A DNA stretch of 64,000 nt from Mangrovivirga cuniculi (GCF_005166025.1 NZ_CP028923.1:2048001-2112000), one strand, 5' to 3'. Positions 18,493-27,560 are shown, counted from the stretch's first letter. The notes: generated by a model not told the origin, from the sequence alone. Program-made: numbers and translations.

Positions 18493-21400
18493 TTAGAGTG
18501 TAACATTCAGACCAAGTGTATAAACTGCTGGTATCGGATAAGTTTGCCTATCCACTCCACTAGGTACTTCTGGAGTAAAACCATTGTAATCAAAAACAGT
18601 AAGTGGCCTTTCTGCAGTTAGATATATATTTATTTCAGGGATATTATTGCCGATTTTTTCATCTCCTCTAATTGTATAACCTAACCGTACATTTTGTATT
18701 CTAAAGTAGGATCCATCTTCAACATAATAATCACTCATAGCCTGATTATATCCTTTTCTCAAGCCAGCAGCAGAAGGATAAATATTAGATGTTCCTTCAC
18801 CTCTCCATAAATTGTTCGCTAAATCCGCATCAATATTTGTATCATTAGTAAAAATGATTTCTCCACGTTTTCGATTAAGAATGCTATAACCAGTTTGTCC
18901 CTGGAAATTTGCACTAAAGCTAATATTACGCCAGTTTAAACCAATATTGAATCCGTACGTAAATTCTGGAAGATATGACCCAAGTACTACTCTATCTTCA
19001 TTATCAATAAACCCATCGTTATTTTGATCAACATATTTAAAATCGCCAGGTTCTAAATTTTGTTCATCAATAAACTCGGCATCTAAACCACTATTTGAAA
19101 TGTCACTTTCACTTTGGAAAATTCCTCCAACTTCATATCCAAAAAAGGCATTGATAGGTTGCCCGATAATAGATCTTTGCCTGAATTCAGCTTGACCGGC
19201 ATCTAGATATGCTTGTCCACCTAAATCGGTTACTTCGTTATTTAAGGTAGCAATGTTTCCACCAAATGAATATGATAAATTCTCTGAAATATAATCAGTC
19301 CAGTTTGCCGATAATTCAAATCCTGTATTTCTGAATGCCGCTTTATTTTCTCTAATACTGGCTCGTACTAGTGGAAGAAATATTGGGACAGCAACATTTT
19401 CTGAATTTCTAATAAAATAATCAGCAGAAAGCGATAATTTTTCTTCAAAAAACCTGGCTGTTAATCCAATATTGGTTTCCTCAACTCGTTCCCAACTGCC
19501 GATAAAATCAAACCAATTTTGAATTATATTACCTGCTACTCGAGTATCATTAATAGCAATAAAATCACCTGAAACAGTAGGAGAACCTACTGCTGGATCT
19601 ATTCCATCATTTCCTAACTGTCCCCATCCACCTCTTAATTTAAGGAAATCAATAAATTCCACATCAAAGAAGCTTTCTTCTGATATCACCCAGCCAGCAC
19701 CAATAGTAAAAAATTCCCCGCCTAATTCCTGAAACTTATTATTTTCATCTCGTCTAAAGGTTGAATAAAGTAGATATCTTTCATCATAATTATATGAAAC
19801 CCTCGCAAAATAGGATTGATAAAATAATTGTGATCCAAAATCTCCTGAAGCACCATCGTCGATACCACCAGTATTTTGTGATATATACCATAATTCTTCA
19901 GCGCTATAGGAGGGGTTTGGGCTGATTTCCGTACCTCTTAGAAAGATCCCTTCGCTGTACTCGTCTCTATAAGAATATCCACCCACAACATTCAGGTTGT
20001 GCAAGCCGAAGTTTTTATTTAATGTTAAATAGTTATCCCATATCTGCCAGTAAACAGTCCTATTACTTTTACTAATTCCTGATTGAACGTCCGTTAGTCC
20101 ACTATTATATGCGAAATCAACATTCCTTGAATTATAGTTTTCATAACGGTAATTATATTGAGACTTAAAAGTTAATAGGTTAGGAATGATTTCTGCCTCT
20201 ATGAAAAAGTTCCCGACGATTTTTGCTATATTATTTCGGTTATCATTATAAAATAAATCAAAATAAGGATTTTGAGAACCCCTGTAACCTAATAATCTGG
20301 CATTCCCAAATTGATAAGGCGTAGCTTCTGTATTGGTTTCGTCATATACAGGTAGTATTGGTACTGCAAAATAAGTTTTAAACCAGACAGAATTTTCTCC
20401 AACATATTGTTGGGCATTACTTATATTTAAGTTACTCCCAACAGTTAACCAATCAGTTACAAGAAAATCTAATTTTGAACGAAGGTTTAATCGTTCATAA
20501 TCATTTCTTGTATTTTTCATAAGGCCATCTTGTGAAAAATAATTTACGCTAACTGAATATCTGCCTTTAGATCCGCCTCCTCGAAAGCTTATTGTATGAC
20601 TAGTTATAGGAGCGTAATCTTCTAATACTTCATTGTACCAATCGGTATTTACATTGGGAACATTAGGGTTTAAATCACTCCTGCCATATCGGCTAAAAGC
20701 ATTTTGAACAAAAGAAATGTCTGCTTCCGAACCAGTTTCATTAATATATCTGACGAATTGTTCAGAATTAGACATTTTCAGGACATTTTGTGCCACCTGG
20801 ACACCATAATATCCATCATAAGTAATCTCTGCAGGTTGGTTATAAGATCCTGATTTTGTTTCTATTAAGACAACTCCATTAGCACCTCTTACGCCATAAA
20901 TAGCTGAAGCAGAGGCATCTTTAAGGATGTTTATAGATTCAATGTCATTAGTGTTTAGAAAATCTATGTTGTCAACGAAAACACCATCAACGACGTAAAG
21001 AGGCTCTGTATTACCAAAAGTTCCAACCCCACGTATTCTCACTGTAGGTGCTGCTCCCGGGACTCCGCTATTAACTATTTGAACACCGGGAACTTTTCCC
21101 TGTATGGATTGCATCGCCTGAGCAGTCGGAGTTTTGGTAATTTCATCACCGTCAACTTGTTCTACTGCTGTTGTCAGCTCTCTTTGCGTCTGTGTTCCAT
21201 AACCTACTACTACCACCTCATTTAGTGTTTCAATATTTGGTGACATGGCCATATTAATAATGCTTCTGTTATTAACAGGAACAACCTCATTAAGGTATCC
21301 GACATAACTAAATACCAGATTTGCATCAGGGGGTACATCTAATGTATAGTTACCCTCTACATCTGTAACGGCACCATTCTGCGTACCTTCAACTACAACG

Positions 21401-21531
21401 TTTACTCCGATCAGAGGCTCCTCCGAGACCATATCAGTAACTTTTCCAGATACTGTTATCGATTGTGCAAACGATTGAAATTGAAACAACAAAAATGCCG
21501 TGGCTAAAAGCAATTGTAAGTAGTGTTTCAT
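18493..21531 (-). CDS. susC: SusC/RagA-family TonB-dependent outer-membrane transporter (PUL1)
   Basis: A TonB-dependent importer for oligosaccharides. I choose the ATG at 21531 (1012 residues) because it starts a clean signal peptide (MKHYLQLLLA... ending FQSFAQ); the longer frame adds 14 charged residues in front. Domain order: carboxypeptidase-regulatory-like domain (about 23-100, 'VSGKVTDMVSEEPLIGVNV'), the TonB-linked motif 'LNEVVVVGYGTQ', plug domain ('VRIRGVGTFGNTEPLYVVDG', 'IESINILKDASASAIYGVRG') and a 22-stranded barrel to the C-terminus. It is the first gene of PUL1. The divergent gene at 21847 probably encodes the regulator. The substrate is inferred from GH144/GH3 to be beta-1,2-glucan oligosaccharides. 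Confidence 0.95.
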   Translation of the reverse strand: MKHYLQLLLATAFLLFQFQSFAQSITVSGKVTDMVSEEPLIGVNVVVEGTQNGAVTDVEGNYTLDVPPDANLVFSYVGYLNEVVPVNNRSIINMAMSPNIETLNEVVVVGYGTQTQRELTTAVEQVDGDEITKTPTAQAMQSIQGKVPGVQIVNSGVPGAAPTVRIRGVGTFGNTEPLYVVDGVFVDNIDFLNTNDIESINILKDASASAIYGVRGANGVVLIETKSGSYNQPAEITYDGYYGVQVAQNVLKMSNSEQFVRYINETGSEADISFVQNAFSRYGRSDLNPNVPNVNTDWYNEVLEDYAPITSHTISFRGGGSKGRYSVSVNYFSQDGLMKNTRNDYERLNLRSKLDFLVTDWLTVGSNLNISNAQQYVGENSVWFKTYFAVPILPVYDETNTEATPYQFGNARLLGYRGSQNPYFDLFYNDNRNNIAKIVGNFFIEAEIIPNLLTFKSQYNYRYENYNSRNVDFAYNSGLTDVQSGISKSNRTVYWQIWDNYLTLNKNFGLHNLNVVGGYSYRDEYSEGIFLRGTEISPNPSYSAEELWYISQNTGGIDDGASGDFGSQLFYQSYFARVSYNYDERYLLYSTFRRDENNKFQELGGEFFTIGAGWVISEESFFDVEFIDFLKLRGGWGQLGNDGIDPAVGSPTVSGDFIAINDTRVAGNIIQNWFDFIGSWERVEETNIGLTARFFEEKLSLSADYFIRNSENVAVPIFLPLVRASIRENKAAFRNTGFELSANWTDYISENLSYSFGGNIATLNNEVTDLGGQAYLDAGQAEFRQRSIIGQPINAFFGYEVGGIFQSESDISNSGLDAEFIDEQNLEPGDFKYVDQNNDGFIDNEDRVVLGSYLPEFTYGFNIGLNWRNISFSANFQGQTGYSILNRKRGEIIFTNDTNIDADLANNLWRGEGTSNIYPSAAGLRKGYNQAMSDYYVEDGSYFRIQNVRLGYTIRGDEKIGNNIPEINIYLTAERPLTVFDYNGFTPEVPSGVDRQTYPIPAVYTLGLNVTL

Positions 21532-21846
21532 GTTTATTTTGGATTTTTTTGTGAATTCGATATCCGGTTTCAAGATATCGTTACATCTATTTTATCATGT
21601 TCCTGACATTTATAAAAATTTTTTATCAACTTATTTAGAATACTTAAACAGATGTTTTACGGTGTTTGTATTAGAATAAAAACAATAAAAAATGTTTATT
21701 TATATAAAATATAAAGTAGTTATAGTTTTTATTGTCTTATAAAAAAAACATAATTATAATTAGTGGTATTCTACGAAAAAATATAAACGGTTGTTTTTTT
21801 AATGATATGAGTGAAATAATGGTCCAAATTATAAGAGTTTTTTAAG
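21532..21846. promoter_or_regulatory. Divergent intergenic region between PUL1 susC and the sensor gene, with an inverted repeat
   Basis: 315 very AT-rich bases that must hold the promoters of both divergent units. A 7-bp inverted repeat CGATATC/GATATCG (21558-21564, 21574-21580, 9-base spacer) lies 27 bases before the susC start and could be an operator or a leader-RNA hairpin. I could not place a convincing Bacteroidota -33/-7 promoter pair (TTTG/TAnnTTTG) by eye. Confidence 0.45.
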
Positions 21847-23802
21847 ATGTATTTAAAATTGCACAATATTAATTTTTTAGATGATTTAAAGATTGCTTTA
21901 ATCTTAATAGTGTCTTTTTTTAGTGCAATTAATTCTTATTGTGATGATACTAAATTAAGATATCTACCAATAGAGATATCAGACTCTGTTGATCAACAAA
22001 TTTTTACTTTGGTTGATCTTCCATTTTATGTTGATAGTACAAATAATCTTGAACTAAAATCCATACTGACAAATCCCTCTGAATATTTCAGATATGATAG
22101 AAACTATTCACCTCGTAAATTCAGGGCAGGAAATAATTACTGGATCCGTATCGATATAAAAATTCCGGAAAACTCAGATAAGTATTGGCTACTTGAATTT
22201 TATGATCAGACCATTGATGAAATAGTTGTTTTTAAGCCTGAATCTAAAAAATTAAAAAATTTAGTTTCTGTTGATTATTCTAAAATTGAATTAGGAGACA
22301 ATAATGAGTTTGATGAACGGACTTTTAAGCACAAAAATTTTGAAGTGCTTATTAATCATACCCAATTCGGTGTTTATAGTTATTTTGTTAAGATTAATTC
22401 TCATAGATTTGCTGACATTCGAATTGCAGTCAGGTCTGTCAACCGGTTTGTATATTATTCTCTCAATGAATATTTTCTTTTTGGTCTGCTATATGGGATG
22501 ATTCTGATTATCAGTATTTATAATCTGTTGATGTACCTGGTAATCAAGGAAAAGAAGTACCTCTACTATATTTTTTATATTCTGAGTGTGGGTTTTTATG
22601 CAATGTGTGTGGATGGAATTGCCTTTCAGTATCTATGGCCTAACTGCCCGGAATGGAATGAAATTGCTTATGGGGTATTCCTTTATTTTATAATATTGTT
22701 TGCCTTATTATTTAGTAAAAAATTTCTTGTTACCAGGATCCATGCACCAGAACTTAATGCGATAATCATTTCATTGATAATTATCAGGAGTATTTTCTTT
22801 TTGTATACCCTGTTATTCGACCAGAATTTATTCGATCATCGAATACTCGATATTCTGATTATGGCATTTATATTTTTTACCGGTATAATCGTCTGGAAGA
22901 GAGGTTATTTACCAGCGAGATTTTTTGTTATTGCTTATGGAGTTCTGTTTATCGGTTTTTTTATAAAAGCTTTAGTTCTCTGGGGTGATATACCGTTTAA
23001 TACATTTTTACATTATTCATTAAGAATTTCTTTCATTATTGAAATGATCCTTCTGTCATTCGCTTTGGCAGACAGGGTGCGGATTTTAAAAAGAAACCGA
23101 GATAAAGTATTAAAAAGGATGATGACTGAGCAGCAGGATAATCTGCAAATAAAAGAACAGTTAAACCAGGAGCTTGAACAAAAGGTAGCAGAAAGAACTA
23201 AAGAACTTTTTGAAAAAAATCAGCTATTAGAAGTTTCCTATGATAAACTTAAAGATCAGGCGAGTGAAATTTATACTATTAACAATTTACTTGACCTTGA
23301 AAACTGGAAGTTGAAAAACAGGTTAAAAAGCGTTGTCAAAGGAAGAATGTTGATGAAGAAATTGACATTTGAGGAATTTGCCACCGTTTTTCCGGAAAAC
23401 GATAAATGTTTGCATCAGGTAGCTCATATGAAATGGAACGAAGGATTTAAATGCAGAAGATGTGATAATAAAAAGTTTTCTGAAGGTTCAAAGCCTTATT
23501 CCAGACGTTGTAGCAAATGTGGTTATAATGAATCTGCAACAGCTTATACTTTATTTCATGGAATAAAATTTCCTTTAGTAAAAGCTTTTTATATTCTTTA
23601 CGTTGTACTTAATCACGAAGACTATATGTCATTGGAAGAAATGGCTAGAGCATTAAGTCTTCAAAAAAATACAGTATGGAATTTTAAAAAGAAAGTAAAT
23701 AACTTTCTGCATGATGAAGAAGAGCACGGGCATATTCATGCCTGGAAAGATGTTATGATTGATCTTGAGATTATTGAATCAGAAGATAGAAAAAACGAAT
23801 AA
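21847..23802 (+). CDS. 7TMR-DISM membrane sensor with C-terminal IS1595-transposase-type zinc ribbon and HTH
   Basis: 651 residues. After a signal peptide (about 12-32) comes an extracytoplasmic 7TMR-DISMED2-like sensor domain (about 35-195, 'YWIRIDIKIPE'), then seven membrane helices (about 207-408, 'FLFGLLYGMILIISIYNLLMY') and a coiled coil (about 412-480, 'LNQELEQKVAERTKELFEKN'). Such proteins normally continue with a kinase, cyclase or LuxR domain. Here the C-terminus (about 503-622) matches the N-terminal part of IS1595/ISXO2 transposases: a treble-clef zinc ribbon with Cys536, Cys539, Cys555 and Cys558, the block 'ATAYTLFHGIKFPLVKAF', then a helix-turn-helix 'SLEEMARALSLQKNTVWNFK'. The DDE nuclease domain is absent. 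I infer a membrane-tethered DNA-binding regulator of the divergent PUL1. A TerB-like gene follows at 52 bases. Domain calls are from motif recognition. Confidence 0.8.
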   Translation: MYLKLHNINFLDDLKIALILIVSFFSAINSYCDDTKLRYLPIEISDSVDQQIFTLVDLPFYVDSTNNLELKSILTNPSEYFRYDRNYSPRKFRAGNNYWIRIDIKIPENSDKYWLLEFYDQTIDEIVVFKPESKKLKNLVSVDYSKIELGDNNEFDERTFKHKNFEVLINHTQFGVYSYFVKINSHRFADIRIAVRSVNRFVYYSLNEYFLFGLLYGMILIISIYNLLMYLVIKEKKYLYYIFYILSVGFYAMCVDGIAFQYLWPNCPEWNEIAYGVFLYFIILFALLFSKKFLVTRIHAPELNAIIISLIIIRSIFFLYTLLFDQNLFDHRILDILIMAFIFFTGIIVWKRGYLPARFFVIAYGVLFIGFFIKALVLWGDIPFNTFLHYSLRISFIIEMILLSFALADRVRILKRNRDKVLKRMMTEQQDNLQIKEQLNQELEQKVAERTKELFEKNQLLEVSYDKLKDQASEIYTINNLLDLENWKLKNRLKSVVKGRMLMKKLTFEEFATVFPENDKCLHQVAHMKWNEGFKCRRCDNKKFSEGSKPYSRRCSKCGYNESATAYTLFHGIKFPLVKAFYILYVVLNHEDYMSLEEMARALSLQKNTVWNFKKKVNNFLHDEEEHGHIHAWKDVMIDLEIIESEDRKNE

Positions 23803-23854
23803 GAGATACTTAGATTATATACTTGCTTTTGAAAAATTTGAATTTAATCAGCTT

Positions 23855-24280
23855 ATGGGAATATTAGAAAAACTGTTTGGTAGTGATACTAAAGAAAAGA
23901 AAAGTCACTTGAGAAATTTAATTCTGGTGGCCTTGGTAGATGGAGAAATCGATAAAAAGGAACTGGAATTATTAAAGAGACTTTCAGAACATCTTGACAT
24001 AAGTAAATCTGAATTTGAAAATCTTATTGAAAATCCACACATTGGAGATTTTGTCGTTCCAAAAGATTATGATGATAAAATGCTCCAAATTCTAGATCTT
24101 GTATCAATGATTATAGCAGATGGAAAGATACAAGATGAAGAAAGAGATTTGTGTAGATCGATTGCCTTAAAATTAAATATTAATCCCAAGGTAATTGATG
24201 ATCTTCTTCTTAAAGTAAGGGGCGATCTTGAGTCGGGAAAATCTAAAGAGGAAGTGATTAGAAGTTTGTATAAAGAATAA
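23855..24280 (+). CDS. TerB-like (DjlA N-terminal type) helical protein
   Basis: I choose the ATG at 23855 (141 residues, 'MGILEKLFGSDTKEKK'). A longer in-frame version starting at 23759 would overlap the sensor gene by 44 bases and adds no recognisable sequence. Two acidic repeats, 'ALVDGEIDKKELELLKRL' and 'IIADGKIQDEERDLCRSIA', are the metal-binding-like signatures of the TerB/DjlA-N superfamily, which are small helical cytoplasmic domains linked to tellurite and envelope stress. The gene lies 52 bases behind the sensor on the same strand and ends at a terminator, so the two probably form one operon. Its function with the sensor is unknown. Confidence 0.75.
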   Translation: MGILEKLFGSDTKEKKSHLRNLILVALVDGEIDKKELELLKRLSEHLDISKSEFENLIENPHIGDFVVPKDYDDKMLQILDLVSMIIADGKIQDEERDLCRSIALKLNINPKVIDDLLLKVRGDLESGKSKEEVIRSLYKE

Positions 24281-24308
24281 AAAAAAGCCGATTTATTTCG
24301 GCTTTTTA
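24281..24308. terminator. Bidirectional terminator between terB-like gene and prs
   Basis: Perfect 10-bp inverted repeat AAAAAGCCGA/TCGGCTTTTT (24282-24291, 24298-24307), with A/T tails on both sides, between convergent genes. It touches the prs stop codon. Confidence 0.85.
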
Positions 24309-25238
24309 TCCTTCATAATATTCCTTAATACTTTTATTTTCATTTATGTGCCTTATTGCCGTTGCAAGAAGAGGAGCACAACTGATTATTTTTATTTTGT
24401 CATTAACTTCGATATTCGGAAAGGTGTCACATACATAAAGATTTTTTAAAGCCGAATTTTCAATTTTTTCTTTAGCATTTCCAGATAAAATAGCATGAGT
24501 ACAATATGCAGAAACAGATAGTGCGCCACTTTGAATAATAAGGTCCGCAGCCTTGCATAAAGTCCCGGCCGTATCAACCATATCGTCAATTATAACAACG
24601 TTTTTCCCAGATACATCTCCAAGAATCTCCATGTTTGAGATTTGATTGGGCTTAAGCCTTTCTTTATGGATAACAGCCATATCGCTGTTTAGCTCATTTT
24701 TGTATTTCTTAATTCTTTTTAGTCCTCCAAAATCAGGGCTGCAAAGGCATAAATTCTCCTGGAAATTTTCTTTAATATGTGGAATAAATACTTTTGAAGT
24801 ATCCAGATGGTCAACATGAATTTTATAAAATCCTTCTATGCTGTTAGTATGAAGATCTATAGTGATCAGTCTGTTTACCCCGACATCCTGCAAAAAATCC
24901 GCAACAACCCTGGATGCAATCGATGTCCTGTCTTTATCTTTTCTTTCTTGTCTACTATGAGGGAGGTAAGGGACAACACAAATAATTTCTTCAACACTGG
25001 CTCTCCTGGCTGCATCAACTGCTAGAAATAATTCAAAAAGATTACTGTATGGCATGTTAGCCTGTGCTAAGATAAATATTGTCTGGCCACGAACAGACTC
25101 ATCAAATCGAACAAAAACTTCTCCGTCAGAAAATTTTTGAGAATGATATTTACCAACAGGAACATTAAGTATTGAGGCAACCTCTTTACCTAACTTTTCT
25201 GTATTGGAAGTGTAGAATAATTTAAAATTGGAAGACAT
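24306..25238 (-). CDS. prs: Ribose-phosphate pyrophosphokinase (PRPP synthetase)
   Basis: Makes PRPP from ribose-5-phosphate and ATP in the cytoplasm, feeding nucleotide, NAD, His and Trp synthesis. The 310 residues are the family length. Conserved blocks are visible: 'KFSDGEVFVRFDESVRGQ', 'RRASVEEIICVVPYLPHSRQ', the 'DLHTNSIEGFY' segment, and the PRPP loop 'VVIIDDMVDTAGT' near residue 220. The flexible loop 'PHSRQERKDKDRTSIASRVV' differs somewhat from the common 'RQDRK...REPITAK' form, so this may be a divergent paralogue. The next gene upstream on the same strand encodes a Nudix protein with an adenylyltransferase-like N-terminal domain, which makes a small NAD/nucleotide unit possible. Confidence 0.92.
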   Translation of the reverse strand: MSSNFKLFYTSNTEKLGKEVASILNVPVGKYHSQKFSDGEVFVRFDESVRGQTIFILAQANMPYSNLFELFLAVDAARRASVEEIICVVPYLPHSRQERKDKDRTSIASRVVADFLQDVGVNRLITIDLHTNSIEGFYKIHVDHLDTSKVFIPHIKENFQENLCLCSPDFGGLKRIKKYKNELNSDMAVIHKERLKPNQISNMEILGDVSGKNVVIIDDMVDTAGTLCKAADLIIQSGALSVSAYCTHAILSGNAKEKIENSALKNLYVCDTFPNIEVNDKIKIISCAPLLATAIRHINENKSIKEYYEG

Positions 25239-25270
25239 TTATATATTGTTTGAGAGCTTAACTAATTACT

Positions 25271-26155
25271 TCAAAGATACTTTTTCAAAATCAAATTGAA
25301 AAGAGGAATATGTTCCGGAGCTAAATCATTTCCTGCCTCCATCTTTTTTATTTCTGTAAGAGAAAACCATTTCAATTCCTCAATATCATCCCTTGCATTT
25401 ATATTACCCTCGATATATTCACAACTATAAAAAGAGGTGATAATTTTATCTCTTTCATATCTGTATCGCCAATCATCTACTTTAAAAGAACCTTCATATT
25501 TTAGTTCTCCATGTTTGATTTCACCGACTTCCTCAATTAGTTCCCTTTGAGCAGCAAATTCAAAAGATTCATCAGAAGGGTCAGAAAAACCACCAACAAA
25601 TCTCCACCACATTTCCTGTGGTTTTCTGGCAAGAAGAAATTCTTCATATTGGTTTTTCCATAATGCTACATCAACGGTAGGGAATACTTTTGGATACTGC
25701 TTTACTAATGCATCTTTAACACCAATGAGATAATCATTTTCATTTTCGGGTAATAATATGTCATCAGAATTATCTAGGTCCTGTACCGAGGTGAATTGTT
25801 TATATTTTCCGGTATATCCTTCCTGACCTTCCTCAGACATGAAAATTATTCGGTCGATCAAGGCACCGGTTGTATTAATCAGGTTGTCAAGTTCCTCAGA
25901 CCATTCTTCATCCGATGGATTATCAGGAATAATCTCAATCAATGATTCAGGAAATGCTTTTTCTAAAAGTGTTTTTCTTTTATGTGCAGAAAACGGATGA
26001 TATGCTGTAGCTGTTAATTTGGAATCGGTTATTACAAATATAATATTTGCATTATCAAGGTCACTAAACAAATGCTTGAAAGAATAAGGTAATTCAAGCC
26101 ATTGAAATTGACCGACTACATAAGTTTTTGGATTATCGTAAGTATTTATTGTCAT
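25271..26155 (-). CDS. Nudix hydrolase with N-terminal nucleotidyltransferase-like domain (degenerate NadM-Nudix)
   Basis: 294 residues with two parts. The C-terminal half (about 175-294) has a Nudix box, 'GGFSDPSDESFEFAAQ' followed by RELIEEVGE, matching the REx2EExGE core. The N-terminal half (1-160) looks like the nucleotidyltransferase fold of bifunctional NMN-adenylyltransferase/Nudix proteins: 'YVVGQFQWLELPYSFKHLF' at the place of GRFQPxHxGH, and 'AYHPFSAHKRKTLLEKAFPE' at the place of the 'R-PF--R--MI' segment. The catalytic HxGH histidines are absent, so this domain is probably inactive or altered. Enzymes of the intact type make NAD and hydrolyse ADP-ribose. Here only the Nudix activity (ADP-ribose or NDP-sugar pyrophosphatase) is supported. 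It lies 32 bases before prs. Confidence 0.75.
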   Translation of the reverse strand: MTINTYDNPKTYVVGQFQWLELPYSFKHLFSDLDNANIIFVITDSKLTATAYHPFSAHKRKTLLEKAFPESLIEIIPDNPSDEEWSEELDNLINTTGALIDRIIFMSEEGQEGYTGKYKQFTSVQDLDNSDDILLPENENDYLIGVKDALVKQYPKVFPTVDVALWKNQYEEFLLARKPQEMWWRFVGGFSDPSDESFEFAAQRELIEEVGEIKHGELKYEGSFKVDDWRYRYERDKIITSFYSCEYIEGNINARDDIEELKWFSLTEIKKMEAGNDLAPEHIPLFNLILKKYL

Positions 26156-26210
26156 TTTTTACAAATAAATATACATTCGGTAAGTAAATTAATTCCACAC
26201 AACAAATAAA

Positions 26211-27560
26211 GTGAATTTCCTGAAAAAGAAAATTTCTGGCTGGGGTAATTACCCAATGATCGAAACTAAACTTAAGCAACTGACAGGGATTGATCAGTAT
26301 GAAAGCATCCTGACTTTTAATGAGCCAAATATAGTCAGAGGTTTAGGTAGAAGTTATAGTGATCAGGCTGTACTGGCTAATGGCTTAACGCTGAGAAACA
26401 AAATGTCGAGAATTTTAGAATTCAATTCCGATACAGGTTTATTAAAAGCGGAAAGTGGAATTTCTATTGCAGAAATTATAGAAGTTTTTTTAGATAAAGG
26501 ATGGTTTCCACCTATAGTTCCGGGAACGAAATTTATTACCCTGGGAGGTGCGATAGCAAATGATATTCATGGTAAGGCTCATCATGTGGATGGCACTTTT
26601 GTGAATTGTGTTTCAGAATTTTCGATGGTTACTCCCGAAAAAGGGAGGATTATCTGTTCACGTTCAGAAAATGAAGATGTATTTTATGCTACATTTGGAG
26701 GATTAGGTTTACTTGGGTGGATCGATACGGTCACTGTTCAGTTAAAAAAAGTAGAGACCTCTTATTTTAAAACTACAGCTGTTAAAGTAAAAAATCTCAG
26801 AGAGATGATTGATGCTTTTAATGAGTACGATCAAAATTACCGCTATAGCGTGGCATGGTTTGACCCTTTAGCAAGAGGTGAAAATTTGGGAAAAGGAGTT
26901 TTGTCTTTAGGAAATATTGCAAAATATCAAGATGTAGATTCGGGGAAACAAAAAAATCCTTTAAAACTTCATAGTCAGAAAAAACTTGATCTTCCTGTTT
27001 ACCTTCCAAATTTCGCCTTGAATAAACTTTCAGGACAAATTCTTAATAAGTTAATCGAGTATTCTCAGTCTAATGCTCCAGCATTAACTCATTACGATAA
27101 GTTTTTCTTTCCCTTAGATGCAATTGGTCAGTGGAATAGAGGCTATGGTACGAGAGGGTTTATCCAATATCAATTCGTTATACCCATGAAGGATGAGTAT
27201 AAAATTCTTAAAGAGGCAATGAATTTAATCTCTTCCAGTGATTGCACTCCCTTCCTTAATGTATTAAAGAAAATGGGCAAAGGATCAAAATATTTATCAT
27301 TTCCAATGGAAGGATATACCCTGGCAATCGATTTTCCTATTTCTAAAAAATTGCCAGAACTAGTAAGAAAACTTGACGATCTTGTTTTATCAGCAGGAGG
27401 AAGGGTTTATCTTGGAAAGGATGCTTTTCTTGAGAGAGACGTTTTCAGGAAAATGTATCCTGAATGGGAAGAATGGCAAAATATTAAGTGCCAGCTCGAT
27501 CCTAAAGGGAAAATACAAAATGAAACTTCGAAGCGTTTAGGTTTATTGTCTTATTTATGA
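26211..27560 (+). CDS. FAD-linked oxidase, DprE1-like
   Basis: 449 residues, starting with GTG at 26211 (the upstream frame is closed by a TAA at 26190 and no ATG occurs before residue 16). It is a vanillyl-alcohol-oxidase/PCMH-type flavoprotein. The FAD-binding signatures are 'VRGLGRSYSDQAVLANG', 'ESGISIAEIIEVFLDKGWF' and 'PGTKFITLGGAIANDIHGK'. This pattern is typical of decaprenylphosphoryl-ribose oxidase DprE1, which oxidises polyprenyl-phospho-ribose at C2. In Bacteroidota the substrate is unproven, and the DprE2 reductase partner is not next to it. The following EI24-type membrane protein gene overlaps by 4 bases (ATGA), implying coupled translation and a shared envelope role. Confidence 0.82.
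   Translation: MNFLKKKISGWGNYPMIETKLKQLTGIDQYESILTFNEPNIVRGLGRSYSDQAVLANGLTLRNKMSRILEFNSDTGLLKAESGISIAEIIEVFLDKGWFPPIVPGTKFITLGGAIANDIHGKAHHVDGTFVNCVSEFSMVTPEKGRIICSRSENEDVFYATFGGLGLLGWIDTVTVQLKKVETSYFKTTAVKVKNLREMIDAFNEYDQNYRYSVAWFDPLARGENLGKGVLSLGNIAKYQDVDSGKQKNPLKLHSQKKLDLPVYLPNFALNKLSGQILNKLIEYSQSNAPALTHYDKFFFPLDAIGQWNRGYGTRGFIQYQFVIPMKDEYKILKEAMNLISSSDCTPFLNVLKKMGKGSKYLSFPMEGYTLAIDFPISKKLPELVRKLDDLVLSAGGRVYLGKDAFLERDVFRKMYPEWEEWQNIKCQLDPKGKIQNETSKRLGLLSYL

Noticed and set aside
18480-18506. Upstream start of PUL1 susD
   Set aside because: An ATG at 18506 is in frame but gives a polar tail before the signal peptide and overlaps the susC stop; the ATG at 18479 fits the lipoprotein signal.
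23400-23700. Remnant of an IS1595 insertion sequence inserted in the sensor gene
   Set aside because: The transposase-like part is in frame, lacks the DDE domain, and no terminal inverted repeats or target duplications are visible. The fusion looks domesticated rather than a fresh insertion.
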